DNA from: Paenibacillus oralis
Lineage (GTDB): Bacteria; Bacillota; Bacilli; Paenibacillales; Paenibacillaceae
Assembly: GCF_003863965.1 (NCBI RefSeq)
Contig: NZ_RRCN01000001.1
Coordinates: 1,684,702 to 1,748,701, forward strand
DNA: 64,000 bases
Direction: 5' to 3'
Of the stretch, positions 8,231-19,248 are shown piece by piece; position 1 is the first letter of the stretch; each line of letters begins with the position of its first letter. The notes under the pieces were generated by a model. That model was not told the DNA's origin. It saw nothing but the letters and a program-made list of their open reading frames with translations, and did no database searches. The translations under genes were made by a program, and so were the position numbers.

Positions 8231-11200
8231 ATGAACAAACTGACCAGTTTCTCCATGAAAAATGTAGGCGCCTTGTTTATCATGATCATCATGTTGTTTG
8301 GCGGCGGCCTGTATTCAGCTGGGAATTTAAAGACGGAGATCATGCCGGATATCTCGATACCTATGGTATACATAACGGCCCAATATCCCGGGTCTCCCAG
8401 CGACGTCATGGAGCAAGTAACCAAACCGATAGAGAAAAAGATAGCCAACATGGAGGGAGTCACCTCGCTGGACTCTACGTCTAGCGATAACTTTGCGACG
8501 ATTATGGTCATGTTGACCGATAACGCCGACCCCGAAAAGAAAAAGCAAGATATAGAAAGCTTGCTGCAAGAGGTCAACCTTCCCGCTTCGGCTAGTACCC
8601 CGAAGGTGGCCACCTTCGGTTTTGCTTCGATTCCGGCTTATTATCTCGCCATCTATGGCGAAAACGGGATGAGCCAGACGGAGCTGGACCAATGGTACGC
8701 CAACGAGATCAAACCCGAACTGGAATCGATCTCCGGCTACGACCACATGGACGAAATCGGAGCGCGGGAAACGAAGCTTACGATCAAGCTCGATGCCGGG
8801 AAGCTGAATGATTTTGGCCTCACTCCCGGACAAGTGTCCGGCCAGGTTCGTCAAAACCTCACCTCGCTGCCGGCAGGTGCCGTCGATCTCGACGGCACTT
8901 CCTTGATGGCCCGGGTTAAGGGCGACACCAACAGCGTATACAACTTGGAAAATATGGACCTGTTGACGCAAAACGGCATCCGGGTTCGACTGAATCAGCT
9001 AGGCACGGTCGAATCGATTTCGGAGTCCGATTTTGTGGCTCGTCTGAATCAGCAGCCGGCCATCGGCATCCAGCTGTACAAAACAAGCGAAGCCAACGCC
9101 GTAGATTTCGCCAAAGAAGTCGAATCCCTATTCGCAAAATGGGAGCAGCAGCTTCCCGATATCGGCTTCAAGACGATTTACGACACTTCGGAACTAGTCA
9201 GTACCTCCATTAACGGGATGGTGCATGAGGGGCTCACCGGCGCGCTGCTGGCGGCGCTCGTCATCCTGCTCTTCCTGCGGAATATACGCATGACCTTGAT
9301 CGTTTTGGTCTCGATTCCGCTTTCGATCCTGATTACGCTGCTCGTTATGAATTCCTTGGACATTTCCTTGAACATTCTGACGCTCGGCGGTATGTTCATC
9401 GCGATCGGACGGGTCGTGGACGACAGTATCGTCGTTATCGAAAATATTTACTCGCATTTGCAAAAAGCGCAGGAACGCGGCGAATCGGTCATTAAGCTGG
9501 CCACCCGCGAAGTCGGCGCAGCCATTACGTCATCCACGCTGACGACGGTCGGGGTTTTCGCTCCGCTCGCATTTGTTAGCGGTATGGTCGGGCAATTGTT
9601 CCAGCCGTTTGCGATCACCTTGTCCACCGCCATGCTGGCCTCGCTGCTCGTGGCTTTGACGGTGATCCCGATGCTGGCGAAGGTGCTGGTGCTCCGCGGA
9701 GCCAAGATCAAGCACCATGAAGAGAAAACAGGACGTCCGACGGCTTTTTACCGCCGCGCTCTGGAACTGACGCTGCGCCACCGCATCAAAACGCTGCTGG
9801 CGGCCGGGCTTCTGTTTATCGTCTCGATTATCGGAACGGTGCCGTTTCTATCGGTCACCTTGATGCCGGAGGAAGAACCTCCGCGGCAGTTTTACTTTGT
9901 CATTAAGATGCCGAACGACACTTCGCTGAAAACTATGGATGTCAAAGTCAAGGATATGGAGGAAATTTTACATATCGCGAAGACATCGGACGGTCAGCCG
10001 CAATTTACCTTTACCGAGTCGCTGATTGGGTTTGACGGCTCCACCGAGGCAACGGCTTACCGGGCGCAAATTTTCACCGAAGTCAGTGAAGGCAGCGACG
10101 TCAAAGCCGTTCAAGAGCAATACAAGAACATTTTGATGGCCGAATTGCCGGAAGACTCCGAACTGGACGTTAGATCCCTGGAAAGCAACTCAAGCGGCGG
10201 CGCCGATTTCCAATATTCGCTGAAAGGGGACGACCTCAACCGGTTGGTTGAAGCTTCCGCGCTGATGAAGGAGAAGCTGAAGGAATTTCCGCAGATTAAG
10301 GAAGTCGAGGACTCCCTCAGCGATGCCAAGAAGGAGCTTGAGATCGAAGTCGATCAGAACAAAGTTTGGCAATACGGGCTGAGCGCCTCCACGGTACAGC
10401 AAACCGTCGCCGGTTGGCTGGCCGAGGATGAAATCGGCGATGTCAAGCTGGATAATACGACGTATACGACAACGGTTCAACTGGATAAATCGGGCCTCGA
10501 TACGCTCTCCAAACTGGGAGACATCCCGTTCCGTACAGGGAGCGGCTCCATCGTTTATCTGAAGGAAGTGGCGAAGCTGAACATTATCAACGCCGCCACC
10601 AGCATTCAACGCAACGACCAGGAACAAGTCGTAAACATCACCGCCAAAATCGACAGCCAGAACAAGGGCGGCGTCGCCGGCCAAGTCGCGATGGCCCTGG
10701 ATCAGGTCGAGCTTCCGGACGGCGTGTCGCGCGAAGTCGGCGGGATTAACGAAGATATCGGGGAAAGCTTCTCCCAGCTGTTTGTCGCCATGGGGGCGGC
10801 CGTATTTATCGTCTATCTGATCATGGTTATTGCTTTCGGCAATTTGAGCGCGCCGTTTGTCATCCTGTTCTCGCTGCCGCTTGCCGTCATCGGCGGGCTG
10901 CTTGGCTTGTTGATCAGCGGCGAACCGCTAAGCATCACCTCGCTGATCGGCTTTATGATGCTGATCGGGATCGTCGTGACCAATGCGATTCTGCTCATCG
11001 ACCGGACACAGCAGCTGCGCGCCGAAGGCTACACCGTTCGCCACGCCTTGGTTGAAGCGGGTACGCTGCGCCTAAGACCGATCATCATGACGGCGGTCGT
11101 GACGATGGTCGCCATGCTGCCGCTCGCGCTCGGGTTGACCGAAGGCGGAGCCATTATTTCGCGAGGCATGGCCGTCGTCGTGATCGGCGGGCTCGTTTCG

Positions 11201-11347
11201 TCGACGATTCTGACGTTGGTCGTCGTTCCGGCCGTCTACGAATTGCTCGAATCGTTCAAGAACCGGGTAGGCCGTTTGTTCCATAGAGGAGGAGGCCGGG
11301 TCGATAAATCATCCGACGACATCAGTGAGGGAGTGGTAGGTCAATGA
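8231..11347 (+). CDS. RND-type multidrug efflux transporter (AcrB/SwrC-like)
   Basis: This 1,038-residue protein is a full-length HAE1-type RND pump. It shows the N-terminal transmembrane helix, two large extracytoplasmic loops and two six-helix bundles. The proton-relay helix carries the acid pair in GRVVDDSIVVIENI, and the second bundle has the matching GIVVTNAILLID. The Gly-rich ending of the second half (MMLIGIVV) is typical. In Gram-positives such pumps (SwrC/YerP class) export surfactant lipopeptides and drugs. TAGGAGG lies 8 bases before the ATG. Its stop overlaps the next gene by 4 bases, so pump and adaptor are co-translated. Confidence 0.95.
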   Translation: MNKLTSFSMKNVGALFIMIIMLFGGGLYSAGNLKTEIMPDISIPMVYITAQYPGSPSDVMEQVTKPIEKKIANMEGVTSLDSTSSDNFATIMVMLTDNADPEKKKQDIESLLQEVNLPASASTPKVATFGFASIPAYYLAIYGENGMSQTELDQWYANEIKPELESISGYDHMDEIGARETKLTIKLDAGKLNDFGLTPGQVSGQVRQNLTSLPAGAVDLDGTSLMARVKGDTNSVYNLENMDLLTQNGIRVRLNQLGTVESISESDFVARLNQQPAIGIQLYKTSEANAVDFAKEVESLFAKWEQQLPDIGFKTIYDTSELVSTSINGMVHEGLTGALLAALVILLFLRNIRMTLIVLVSIPLSILITLLVMNSLDISLNILTLGGMFIAIGRVVDDSIVVIENIYSHLQKAQERGESVIKLATREVGAAITSSTLTTVGVFAPLAFVSGMVGQLFQPFAITLSTAMLASLLVALTVIPMLAKVLVLRGAKIKHHEEKTGRPTAFYRRALELTLRHRIKTLLAAGLLFIVSIIGTVPFLSVTLMPEEEPPRQFYFVIKMPNDTSLKTMDVKVKDMEEILHIAKTSDGQPQFTFTESLIGFDGSTEATAYRAQIFTEVSEGSDVKAVQEQYKNILMAELPEDSELDVRSLESNSSGGADFQYSLKGDDLNRLVEASALMKEKLKEFPQIKEVEDSLSDAKKELEIEVDQNKVWQYGLSASTVQQTVAGWLAEDEIGDVKLDNTTYTTTVQLDKSGLDTLSKLGDIPFRTGSGSIVYLKEVAKLNIINAATSIQRNDQEQVVNITAKIDSQNKGGVAGQVAMALDQVELPDGVSREVGGINEDIGESFSQLFVAMGAAVFIVYLIMVIAFGNLSAPFVILFSLPLAVIGGLLGLLISGEPLSITSLIGFMMLIGIVVTNAILLIDRTQQLRAEGYTVRHALVEAGTLRLRPIIMTAVVTMVAMLPLALGLTEGGAIISRGMAVVVIGGLVSSTILTLVVVPAVYELLESFKNRVGRLFHRGGGRVDKSSDDISEGVVGQ

Positions 11348-12396
11348 GAAACAATAGATGGATCAAAATCATGATGGGCTGCGCGTTGCTGGCCGTGGGC
11401 GGAATGGCTCTGGCCGGCTGCAGTGCCCCTCAGCAAGCCCCAACGGAAGTGCAGAAGGTTGTTCAAAAACCTTCCGTCAAGATCAGTGAAGTTCAAAAAA
11501 GAAGCATCGGCGCTCCGCAGGAGACGGTCGCCGAAGTAACGGCTTCGGACCAGCGGGATGTCGTGGTCAAAGCGAGCGGCGACGTGCTCAGAGCGTTGAA
11601 AGACCGCGGGAATCAGGTGAAACAGGGGGAACTGCTGTTTGAACTGGATCCGGCCGATGTGCTGCTGCAGAAACAAAAAGCGGAAATCGGGCTGCGCACG
11701 GCCCAGAAAAATCTGAAGGACGGCCAGTTCGCCGGAACAAACGATCCGGACGCGCTGCAGCCGCTGAAGGATCAGATTCAAGTGGCGCAAATCGATATCG
11801 AGCAAATCAACCGCACCTTGGACAATTATAAAGTGACCGCGCCGATCAGCGGTATTCTGACCGATTTCTCGATCGAGCCGGGCATGACCGTAAACCAGGG
11901 GATCGTCGGCAAAATCCAGCGGATCAACCCGGTCAAAATCAAAGCGAACATCACGGAAGAAAACGCCAAGCTCCTTAAAGGCAAAAAAGAGCTGTCGTTT
12001 TATGCGACCGACAAGCCGGGCCAGCTGTATAAGGGCAAAATCGTCTACTTCTCGGACATTATGGATACGATGAACAGAACCTATGAGCTGGAGCTGCAAG
12101 CCGACAACGCCAAGCTGGAGCTGAAGCCGGGCACCAAGGTGCAGCTGCGGCTGACCGATGAAGCGGAGCAGGAAGTGCTCACCATCCCGACTACGGCGAT
12201 TATCCGGGAAGAAAGCAACACTTACGTCTACATTTTCTCCGGAGGCAAAGCCGAGAAGCGGCAGGTGGAACTGGGACGCCTCAACGAGCTGTATCAGGAA
12301 GTCATCAAAGGCTTGTCCTTGGGAGATCAGGTCGTGGTATCGGGTCAACACCAGTTGAAAGACAAGCAAGAGGTTGAAGCCGTTCCGGCGAAATAA
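11344..12396 (+). CDS. RND periplasmic-adaptor-like lipoprotein (HlyD/MFP family)
   Basis: The 350-residue product starts with a signal peptide and a lipobox (ALAGC, Cys near residue 26), so it is a membrane-tethered lipoprotein. Then come a biotinyl-lipoyl-like half (VVVKASGDVLRALKD), a short coiled coil (about 100-155), the second half-motif (VTAPISGILTDF) and a beta-barrel. This is the MFP adaptor architecture. Lacking an outer membrane, Gram-positives use these adaptors to support the pump across the wall. It is the last gene of the operon and is followed at once by a strong terminator. Confidence 0.93.
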   Translation: MRNNRWIKIMMGCALLAVGGMALAGCSAPQQAPTEVQKVVQKPSVKISEVQKRSIGAPQETVAEVTASDQRDVVVKASGDVLRALKDRGNQVKQGELLFELDPADVLLQKQKAEIGLRTAQKNLKDGQFAGTNDPDALQPLKDQIQVAQIDIEQINRTLDNYKVTAPISGILTDFSIEPGMTVNQGIVGKIQRINPVKIKANITEENAKLLKGKKELSFYATDKPGQLYKGKIVYFSDIMDTMNRTYELELQADNAKLELKPGTKVQLRLTDEAEQEVLTIPTTAIIREESNTYVYIFSGGKAEKRQVELGRLNELYQEVIKGLSLGDQVVVSGQHQLKDKQEVEAVPAK

Positions 12397-12402
12397 CTTA
12401 AA

Positions 12403-12460
12403 AAATGGCCCGCGCGCCGACGTTCCATCAGGAACGCCAGACGCGCGGGCCATTTATTTA
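12403..12460. terminator. Bidirectional terminator between efflux operon and M23 gene
   Basis: A 14-base perfect outer stem (AAATGGCCCGCGCG / CGCGCGGGCCATTT) encloses an inner GTTCC...GGAAC stem. A-run on the left and T-rich sequence on the right allow it to end both convergent transcripts. Confidence 0.93.
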
Positions 12461-12478
12461 TTTGAACTGCCTCTATAC

Positions 12479-14041
12479 TTACAGATATTTCATCGGGTTT
12501 TGGACGCCCCCGTTTTTATGGATTTCAAAATGCAAATGAGTGCCGGTGGAACGTCCCGTACTGCCCATAACCCCAATCTTCGAGCCTTTCTCGACGATCT
12601 CGCCTTCCTTGACGCTGATCTTGCTCAAATGTCCGTATAACGTCTCGTAGCCGTTTTTATGATCGATAATAATGACATTGCCGTATCCTGTTTTTGTTCC
12701 GGTGAACGAGACCACACCCTCGTCCGCCGCAAGGATGTCGCGGTCGGAGGATACGAGGTCAACGCCTTTATGCGTCCGCCCCCAGCGGGACCCGTAGCTG
12801 CTTGAAATGCTCGCCCCTGACACCGGCCAGGCAAACTGCCCGGTTCCTTCGCCGACCACCTTCGTCCCCTTCAGTACGATCCGCGGCGTCGCTTTTTTCG
12901 TCACGTCCTGACCAAGCCATTGCTCGGCAACGACGATGCCGTTTTCCCTGGTGATGCGGTATTCCATCGTTTTCAAGCCGCTTGATCCTTCCGCGACGAC
13001 CTTGGACTCGCCGGCCTTCAGGTTATCGCTTTTGCGAATGATCAACTGCGGCTCGGTCACGATTTCTTCCGTCACCTTCTCCACCGTTTTGACGGTCAGC
13101 GCCGGCTGCAGCGCTTTTACGTTCAACACCGTGCCGATTTGCATCGTCCGTTCCTCTACGCCAGGGTTATTGGCGAACAATTCGGCCTGTTTTACGTCGA
13201 ACCGCGCGGCGATGGAGGATATCGTGTCTCCTTCCTGCACCTCATATTCAATCGCTGCTTCGTCTCCCTGGACGATTTTTTGCACCGCCTCGTCGACGGT
13301 GAGCACCTTGTTCGGGTCCGCTTCTACGGCCCCCTGCGCCACTTCCTCGGTGATTTTGGCCGACTCCAGCGCGACGCTGGCCCCCTTGGACTTCACTTGC
13401 GGTGTTTTGGATTTGGCCCCGCCGGTCAACTTCACTTTGGAGGCCAGCGTTTGCCCGCCGGTTTGCGGAACGTATTTTTCCTTAACCTGATCCAACACCG
13501 CCTGCGCGGCCGCCTCATCCTTCACGATGGCAATCACTTTTCCATCCACTTTCAGCTCAACGCTTTTGGCGTATCCGGTCAGCATACTGTACAACTCGCC
13601 CAACGTTTCCTCGGAATCCACCTTCGCTTTATAGGCTTGCTCCGGCTTCAACGTAATGCCTTCGGTATGTACGGCCATTTCCGCATGGGGATATTTTTGT
13701 CTATATTCTTGTTGTTTGCGTTCGATCATGGATTCAAATTCCGCTTTGCTGGCGATCGTGCCGATCTCCTTACCGCCTACATAAACCCGGTAATAGGACA
13801 CTGTATTGGCTTTGACGTATTGCTGGCCCGCCAAGTAGACCGAACCGGCAATCAATACGACCGCAGCCGCCGTTACAGCGGTTTTGCGGGATTTGAATAT
13901 ATTGGATAAGGCCTTGGTTTCTTCCGTCTTTCCAGTCTGTTCGGATATCTCTAGATTATTTTCCGGGCGGCCGTCACTCTCCTGCGCCTGGGACTTCTCC
14001 CCGCGCCACAGCTGCCAACGTTTCCCCGTGAAACCTCTCAT
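12479..14041 (-). CDS. M23 metallopeptidase with LysM and G5 domains
   Basis: A 520-residue membrane-anchored peptidoglycan hydrolase. One transmembrane segment lies at about 54-72. A LysM domain (YEVQEGDTISSIAARF..., about 266-309) binds wall glycan, a G5 domain follows (about 315-393), and an M23 domain covers about 416-516. The zinc ligands are visible as HKGVDL (His 424, Asp 428) and HLHFEIH. All catalytic residues are present, so it is likely an active endopeptidase. The AAGGAGAT site is 4-5 bases before the ATG. Proteins of this type in Paenibacillus are often annotated as peptidoglycan DD-metallopeptidases; the exact bond cut is unknown. Confidence 0.93.
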   Translation of the reverse strand: MRGFTGKRWQLWRGEKSQAQESDGRPENNLEISEQTGKTEETKALSNIFKSRKTAVTAAAVVLIAGSVYLAGQQYVKANTVSYYRVYVGGKEIGTIASKAEFESMIERKQQEYRQKYPHAEMAVHTEGITLKPEQAYKAKVDSEETLGELYSMLTGYAKSVELKVDGKVIAIVKDEAAAQAVLDQVKEKYVPQTGGQTLASKVKLTGGAKSKTPQVKSKGASVALESAKITEEVAQGAVEADPNKVLTVDEAVQKIVQGDEAAIEYEVQEGDTISSIAARFDVKQAELFANNPGVEERTMQIGTVLNVKALQPALTVKTVEKVTEEIVTEPQLIIRKSDNLKAGESKVVAEGSSGLKTMEYRITRENGIVVAEQWLGQDVTKKATPRIVLKGTKVVGEGTGQFAWPVSGASISSSYGSRWGRTHKGVDLVSSDRDILAADEGVVSFTGTKTGYGNVIIIDHKNGYETLYGHLSKISVKEGEIVEKGSKIGVMGSTGRSTGTHLHFEIHKNGGVQNPMKYL

Positions 14042-14164
14042 ACTGATCTCCTTTTTCCTATCGACTCATTTCGACCATAAATGGTTTCAAAATTTTAACC
14101 TTTTTACCGCCAATGATTACTTTAACACAGTCCTACAAAGGATTTCAACTTTCGGTCAACGCGC

Positions 14165-14187
14165 AAAAAACCCGCGCTGTGCGCGGG
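14165..14187 (-). terminator. Terminator after the Gly-rich protein gene
   Basis: Read leftward, CCCGCGC-ACA-GCGCGGG is followed by six T. It lies about 100 bases beyond the stop at 14,284. Confidence 0.9.
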
Positions 14188-14283
14188 CTTGGCCCATATA
14201 TCAATAACGATTTTAAGCTCCGTTTAGTTACAACCCTCATGAATGGAAGCACCGGCGCGCCTGATCCACCGCAGGTTAGGCTT

Positions 14284-15138
14284 CTACTTTTTGAGGATCT
14301 CCATCACTTTGGCATATTCCGTTTTATCGAGATGTTTCGATAAAATCTGCTCGATATTGATCAGCTCCGCCTCCGTCAACCCGCCCTCCAGCGCTGCGGT
14401 CAACGTCTGCATATCCTCCTGCGGAAGTTTGGACATGAGGATTTTGAACACCTCTTCTTTGTCCTTGTCCGGCAGCTCGTCCTTTTTCGCAATCAAGTCA
14501 TCCGGCGTCACGACGACCTTTTGATCCTGACCTGATGCCCCCTGTCCGGCCTCGCCGGAGGACATCCCGCCCATCACCGGCAGCGCGTCTTCCGGGGCGC
14601 TGCCGTCCGTCCCCTGCCCCGTACCTGTGGAACCGGAGCCGGCTTGGCCGGAGGAGCCGTTAGCGCCCGCCGCTCCGCCATCGGCCCCGCCTGCGGACGT
14701 GCCGGCTGTCGAGGTGCCGCTGCCGGCTGTGGAACCGCCTGCGCCTTGCCCGCCAGCTCCGTCGGTTCCGTTGGTTCCGCCGCCCGCGATGCTTCCGGTT
14801 TTGCCGGCTCCCGCCCCTGCGGTGTTTCCTGCTCCGTCAAGCCCTTCCCCGCTGGCGTTCCCGCTTCCATTTGCCCCGGTCTCGCTCAAGCTCCCGGTGC
14901 TCCCATCCGAATCCGCAGCTCGGTTATTCTCCCCGGTCCCGCTGTTGCCTCCGCCCAAACCTAGCATCCCCTTCACGATGCTGCCCACACTTGGCGCCTG
15001 AGTCACTATGGGCAGATTGAAACTGCTCAGCAGCGATCCGATATACATATTTACGACATAGCCCGTGGTCGCCACACTGATCAGGCTTACCGCCACGATC
15101 GTCGCGCATAATTTCAGCAGCCAGCCGACCCATTTCAT
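14284..15138 (-). CDS. Membrane-anchored protein with Gly/Ser/Ala-rich linker, unknown function
   Basis: The start is placed at the ATG at 15,138 because AGAAGGAGG lies exactly 8 bases before it; a longer frame from 15,171 would put that site inside the gene. The 284-residue product has one N-terminal membrane helix (about residues 4-26), then about 140 residues dominated by Gly, Ala, Ser and Thr in short irregular repeats (GAGNTAGAGAG-like), then a charged helical C-terminus with two similar segments (DKDKEEVFKILMSKL and DKTEYAKVMEILKK). I do not recognise the family. It may be a surface or spore-envelope protein, but the sequence alone does not show this. It is transcribed alone and has its own terminator. 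Confidence 0.8.
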   Translation of the reverse strand: MKWVGWLLKLCATIVAVSLISVATTGYVVNMYIGSLLSSFNLPIVTQAPSVGSIVKGMLGLGGGNSGTGENNRAADSDGSTGSLSETGANGSGNASGEGLDGAGNTAGAGAGKTGSIAGGGTNGTDGAGGQGAGGSTAGSGTSTAGTSAGGADGGAAGANGSSGQAGSGSTGTGQGTDGSAPEDALPVMGGMSSGEAGQGASGQDQKVVVTPDDLIAKKDELPDKDKEEVFKILMSKLPQEDMQTLTAALEGGLTEAELINIEQILSKHLDKTEYAKVMEILKK

Positions 15139-15279
15139 GAATGATTTCCTCCTTCTATCCTTGCGGCTCATCTAGCTCTAGTATGGACAGTAGAAGGAAG
15201 ATTCAGTCTACATCGGCTCATAATAGTTTTGTGTAAAATATCCGGTACAAGGACACGAAGCCGCGCCGAATCCCAACCA

Positions 15280-15415
15280 AATGCAAAAGTGCAGTTCATT
15301 TTCACCCAAATGCCCCGAAATTAGCTCATCAAGTGCAAAAGTGCATCTCATTTCCGCTCAGAAGATACTTTTTTATCCGATAGCCCCAAAACAGATGCAC
15401 TTTTGCAGTTGATCT
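15280..15415. repeat. TGCAAAAGTGCA element cluster
   Basis: The dodecamer TGCAAAAGTGCA occurs twice in direct orientation (near 15,283 and 15,333) and TGCACTTTTGCA once inverted (near 15,393), each followed or preceded by a TTCATTTTC-like pyrimidine stretch. The inverted unit can fold back on the direct ones. Confidence 0.6.
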
Positions 15416-15518
15416 GGTTAAGAAAAACGCCTGACGGCGTCCTTTAGTGGCTCTGACTTCTACTTTGGAGTGATTGGAGGCTCTTCCTAAACTTTGGACG
15501 CTGCTTTAGAAGCTGCTC

Positions 15519-15780
15519 TAACGGACACCAGCGACCTTATCCGCCCATTTCCCGGGTATTTCCTAGCCTAACGGACACAGGCGACCCTATTTCGCTCTAA
15601 ACCCGTTCATCCAGGACGATTTGTGGTAAATAAGAGCTTCTGTGTCCGTTATATTCTGCAAACCTGCGTTTTTCCCCAAATAACGGCTCTGGTGTCCCTT
15701 AGCCTCCGCCCCAGGTCCCTCTTCTCCTCCTCTCTCTACCTGCAAAAAACATCGCCCTCTACCATGCCCGATATTTTATA
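15519..15780. repeat. TAACGGACACC intergenic repeat, copy B
   Basis: Shared blocks in order are CTCTAACGGACACCAGCGAC, TTTCCCGGGTATTTCC, CCCGTTCATCCAGGACGATT, GTGTCCGTTA and a pyrimidine-rich tail (CTCTTCTCCTCC). The same blocks recur at 21.2, 30.5 and 37.3 kb. Confidence 0.85.
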
Positions 15781-15798
15781 AATTCTATAAGGTGAACG

Positions 15799-15825
15799 AA
15801 AAAACCGCCCTCATCAAGGACGGTT
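15799..15825 (-). terminator. purA terminator
   Basis: Read leftward, AACCGTCCT-TGATG-AGGGCGGTT forms a 9-base stem with one mismatch, followed by T6. It sits 24 bases beyond the purA stop. Confidence 0.9.
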
Positions 15826-15848
15826 CGGAGGTTCTCTATTGTCTCAAA

Positions 15849-17171
<1,323 letters not shown>

Positions 17172-17415
17172 TTAAGCACTCCAAAATGCAGCCCCGATTC
17201 ACTTTCCCAAATCGTAGGCCGATGACTGTAAAAACTGACCAACCCGGCTGCCGCTGCCGCACGTTTGAACGCGCTCACACACTTACGGTGACAGCAGCTC
17301 ATCTGCCGCTTTAACGCAGCAATACCAGTTTAACAGTCTCCATTTTCAAAGTCAAATTAAAAAACGAACGATTTTTATATAGTATTTTATGATCGTTCGG
17401 AAATAGTGTGATTTC

Positions 17416-17476
17416 GGCAAAAAAGGGACGCCCGCCGCCGAGGTCAATAAAGACTCGCGTGGGACATCCCATCTCT
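17416..17476 (-). terminator. Terminator after the chemoreceptor gene
   Basis: Read leftward, GGGATGTCCCACGC pairs with GCGGCGGGCGTCCC (two mismatches, two G-U pairs) and is followed by T6. It lies directly beyond the stop at 17,483. The space from here to purA (about 17,166-17,415) holds only the A+T-rich purA promoter region. Confidence 0.8.
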
Positions 17477-17482
17477 TCCAAG

Positions 17483-19213
17483 TTACAGTTTAAAGATCGC
17501 TACCGCCTTCTGAAGTTCTTCAGACAACGCCGAGAGCTGGCCGATCGCCGCAGCGATTTCCCCCATCGCCGCGCTTTGCTGCTCGCTTGCTGCCGCCACT
17601 TCCTCAGATGCAGCGGCCTGCTCCTGCGTGACCCCGGAGATTTGCTGCACCGAAGCGGAGATGCTCTGATAGGAATTTTCCACCAGTACCAAGGATTTCA
17701 GCAGCTGATCGGTGCGGGTGGAGAAATCGCTGATGCCTTGGAAAATATCCTGAAAGTTCTGGTACGTCTGGCCCATCCATTTTTGTCCCTCTTCAATCGC
17801 CCGGTTGCCTTCACCGATGCTTTCGATCACCAAGCGGCTGTTCTCCTGCGTTCCCGCTACCAGTTCCGTAATCGACGACGCTGCGGCGGCCGACTGTTCG
17901 GCAAGCTTGCGCACCTCGCCCGCGACCACGGCAAAACCCCGGCCCATTTCGCCAACCCTCGCCGCTTCGATGGAAGCGTTCAGCGCCAGCAGGTTGGTCT
18001 GCTGGGCAATATCAGTAATCATGCCGATGACGTTGCCGATTTCCTTGGACCGTTCTTCCAATTGCCCCGCCGTCGACACCGAATGGCGCATTACCTTTTC
18101 AATCGTATTCATTTGACGCAAGGTATGGTCGACCATGTTTTGCCCTTCCGTCGACTGCTCGCTGACCTTACCGGCGATGGACTGCATCTCGTTCACATCC
18201 GACACGACGCCGGACAGCTGCTTTTCGATTTCCATGACCGATGCGGAGCTATGGGCGATCGATTCCACCACTTCGTTGATCCCCTCGCTCATGTTATTCA
18301 TCGATACCGCCACCTGCTGCGCGCTTTCGCTGGATTCTTTGGTCACGTGCATCAACTGGGAACTGGTTCCCGTTACCTCTTGGGACGAGGTCGAAATATG
18401 GCTGATCAGCCGCTTCATGCTGTCGCTCATCGCGCGGAAGGCGTCCGCCAGCCTGCCGACTTCATCCAGGTTTCTGACCTGCACTTCCTGGGACAAGTCG
18501 CCCGTGGCCATCCGTTCCGTCGCATGCACCAGCGTTCTGATCGGTTTGGCAATCATCCGGCCCAGCAAATAAGCGATGAGGATGCCGATGATGAACACGG
18601 AGAGCGTAATGGCCAAGCTGATCCAGAACACCTTCGACGCGGTGGCGGGAATGACGGACGCGTCAAGATCGATCCCAAGCAGTCCCGAAGCTACGCCGTC
18701 CTTATTGTCGAGCGGAACGAAAATCGATTTATGCGTGCCGTACTCGTCAACATAAATATCGCTAATGGTCTCCTTTCCTTGGGCAACAGTTTGTTTCATC
18801 TCTGCGGAGAACGGATATTCCTGATTGAAATCCCCCTCCGTTTCAGATAAGGCAATGATGCGTTCCTTTCCTCCTTCATTCGATAAAATATAGACATTTT
18901 CCAAATTGTACTCTTTTTTCAATTCATCCAGCACTTTCCGGGTTTCCTGATACAGCGGGCTGTCCGTTCCCGTAATCCCCAGTTTGTTACCCTCGATCCG
19001 GTTAAGCTCGTTCTGGACGACATGAATATTGCTCTGCAGACGTTTATCGAGCTCGCTCCGCAGCTCTCCGCTCAAAGTGGAGTTCACTACGCTGGTAAGG
19101 CCAATAAAGCAGAGGATGGCCACCAATAGTACGATGGTCGTCCCCAGCATAATCTTCGAAGAGATATGGCCGAAAAGCAAGCGTTTGATCTTTTCCTTCA
19201 CGTTGAATTTCAT
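17483..19213 (-). CDS. Methyl-accepting chemotaxis protein
   Basis: A 576-residue receptor with membrane helices at about 19-41 and 196-218, an extracytoplasmic ligand domain of dCache type between them, HAMP (about 219-270) and the long coiled-coil signalling domain whose hairpin tip is intact ([20 protein letters not shown], then [18 protein letters not shown]). It would signal through CheW/CheA. The AGGAG motif directly abuts the ATG, which is too close, so the start may be a later codon. Only 35 bases separate it from the decarboxylase gene upstream with no terminator, so the two are probably one transcript. Confidence 0.93.
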   Translation of the reverse strand: MKFNVKEKIKRLLFGHISSKIMLGTTIVLLVAILCFIGLTSVVNSTLSGELRSELDKRLQSNIHVVQNELNRIEGNKLGITGTDSPLYQETRKVLDELKKEYNLENVYILSNEGGKERIIALSETEGDFNQEYPFSAEMKQTVAQGKETISDIYVDEYGTHKSIFVPLDNKDGVASGLLGIDLDASVIPATASKVFWISLAITLSVFIIGILIAYLLGRMIAKPIRTLVHATERMATGDLSQEVQVRNLDEVGRLADAFRAMSDSMKRLISHISTSSQEVTGTSSQLMHVTKESSESAQQVAVSMNNMSEGINEVVESIAHSSASVMEIEKQLSGVVSDVNEMQSIAGKVSEQSTEGQNMVDHTLRQMNTIEKVMRHSVSTAGQLEERSKEIGNVIGMITDIAQQTNLLALNASIEAARVGEMGRGFAVVAGEVRKLAEQSAAAASSITELVAGTQENSRLVIESIGEGNRAIEEGQKWMGQTYQNFQDIFQGISDFSTRTDQLLKSLVLVENSYQSISASVQQISGVTQEQAAASEEVAAASEQQSAAMGEIAAAIGQLSALSEELQKAVAIFKL

Positions 19214-19248
19214 CTCCTGGAATGTTTAGTTAGTGAACCGTCTAATAG

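Larger units (their letters stand above)
15172..15798. other. Intergenic region between purA and the Gly-rich gene
   Basis: No gene. It holds a cluster of TGCAAAAGTGCA elements (15,280-15,415) and one full copy of the TAACGGACACC family (15,519-15,780). Confidence 0.7.
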
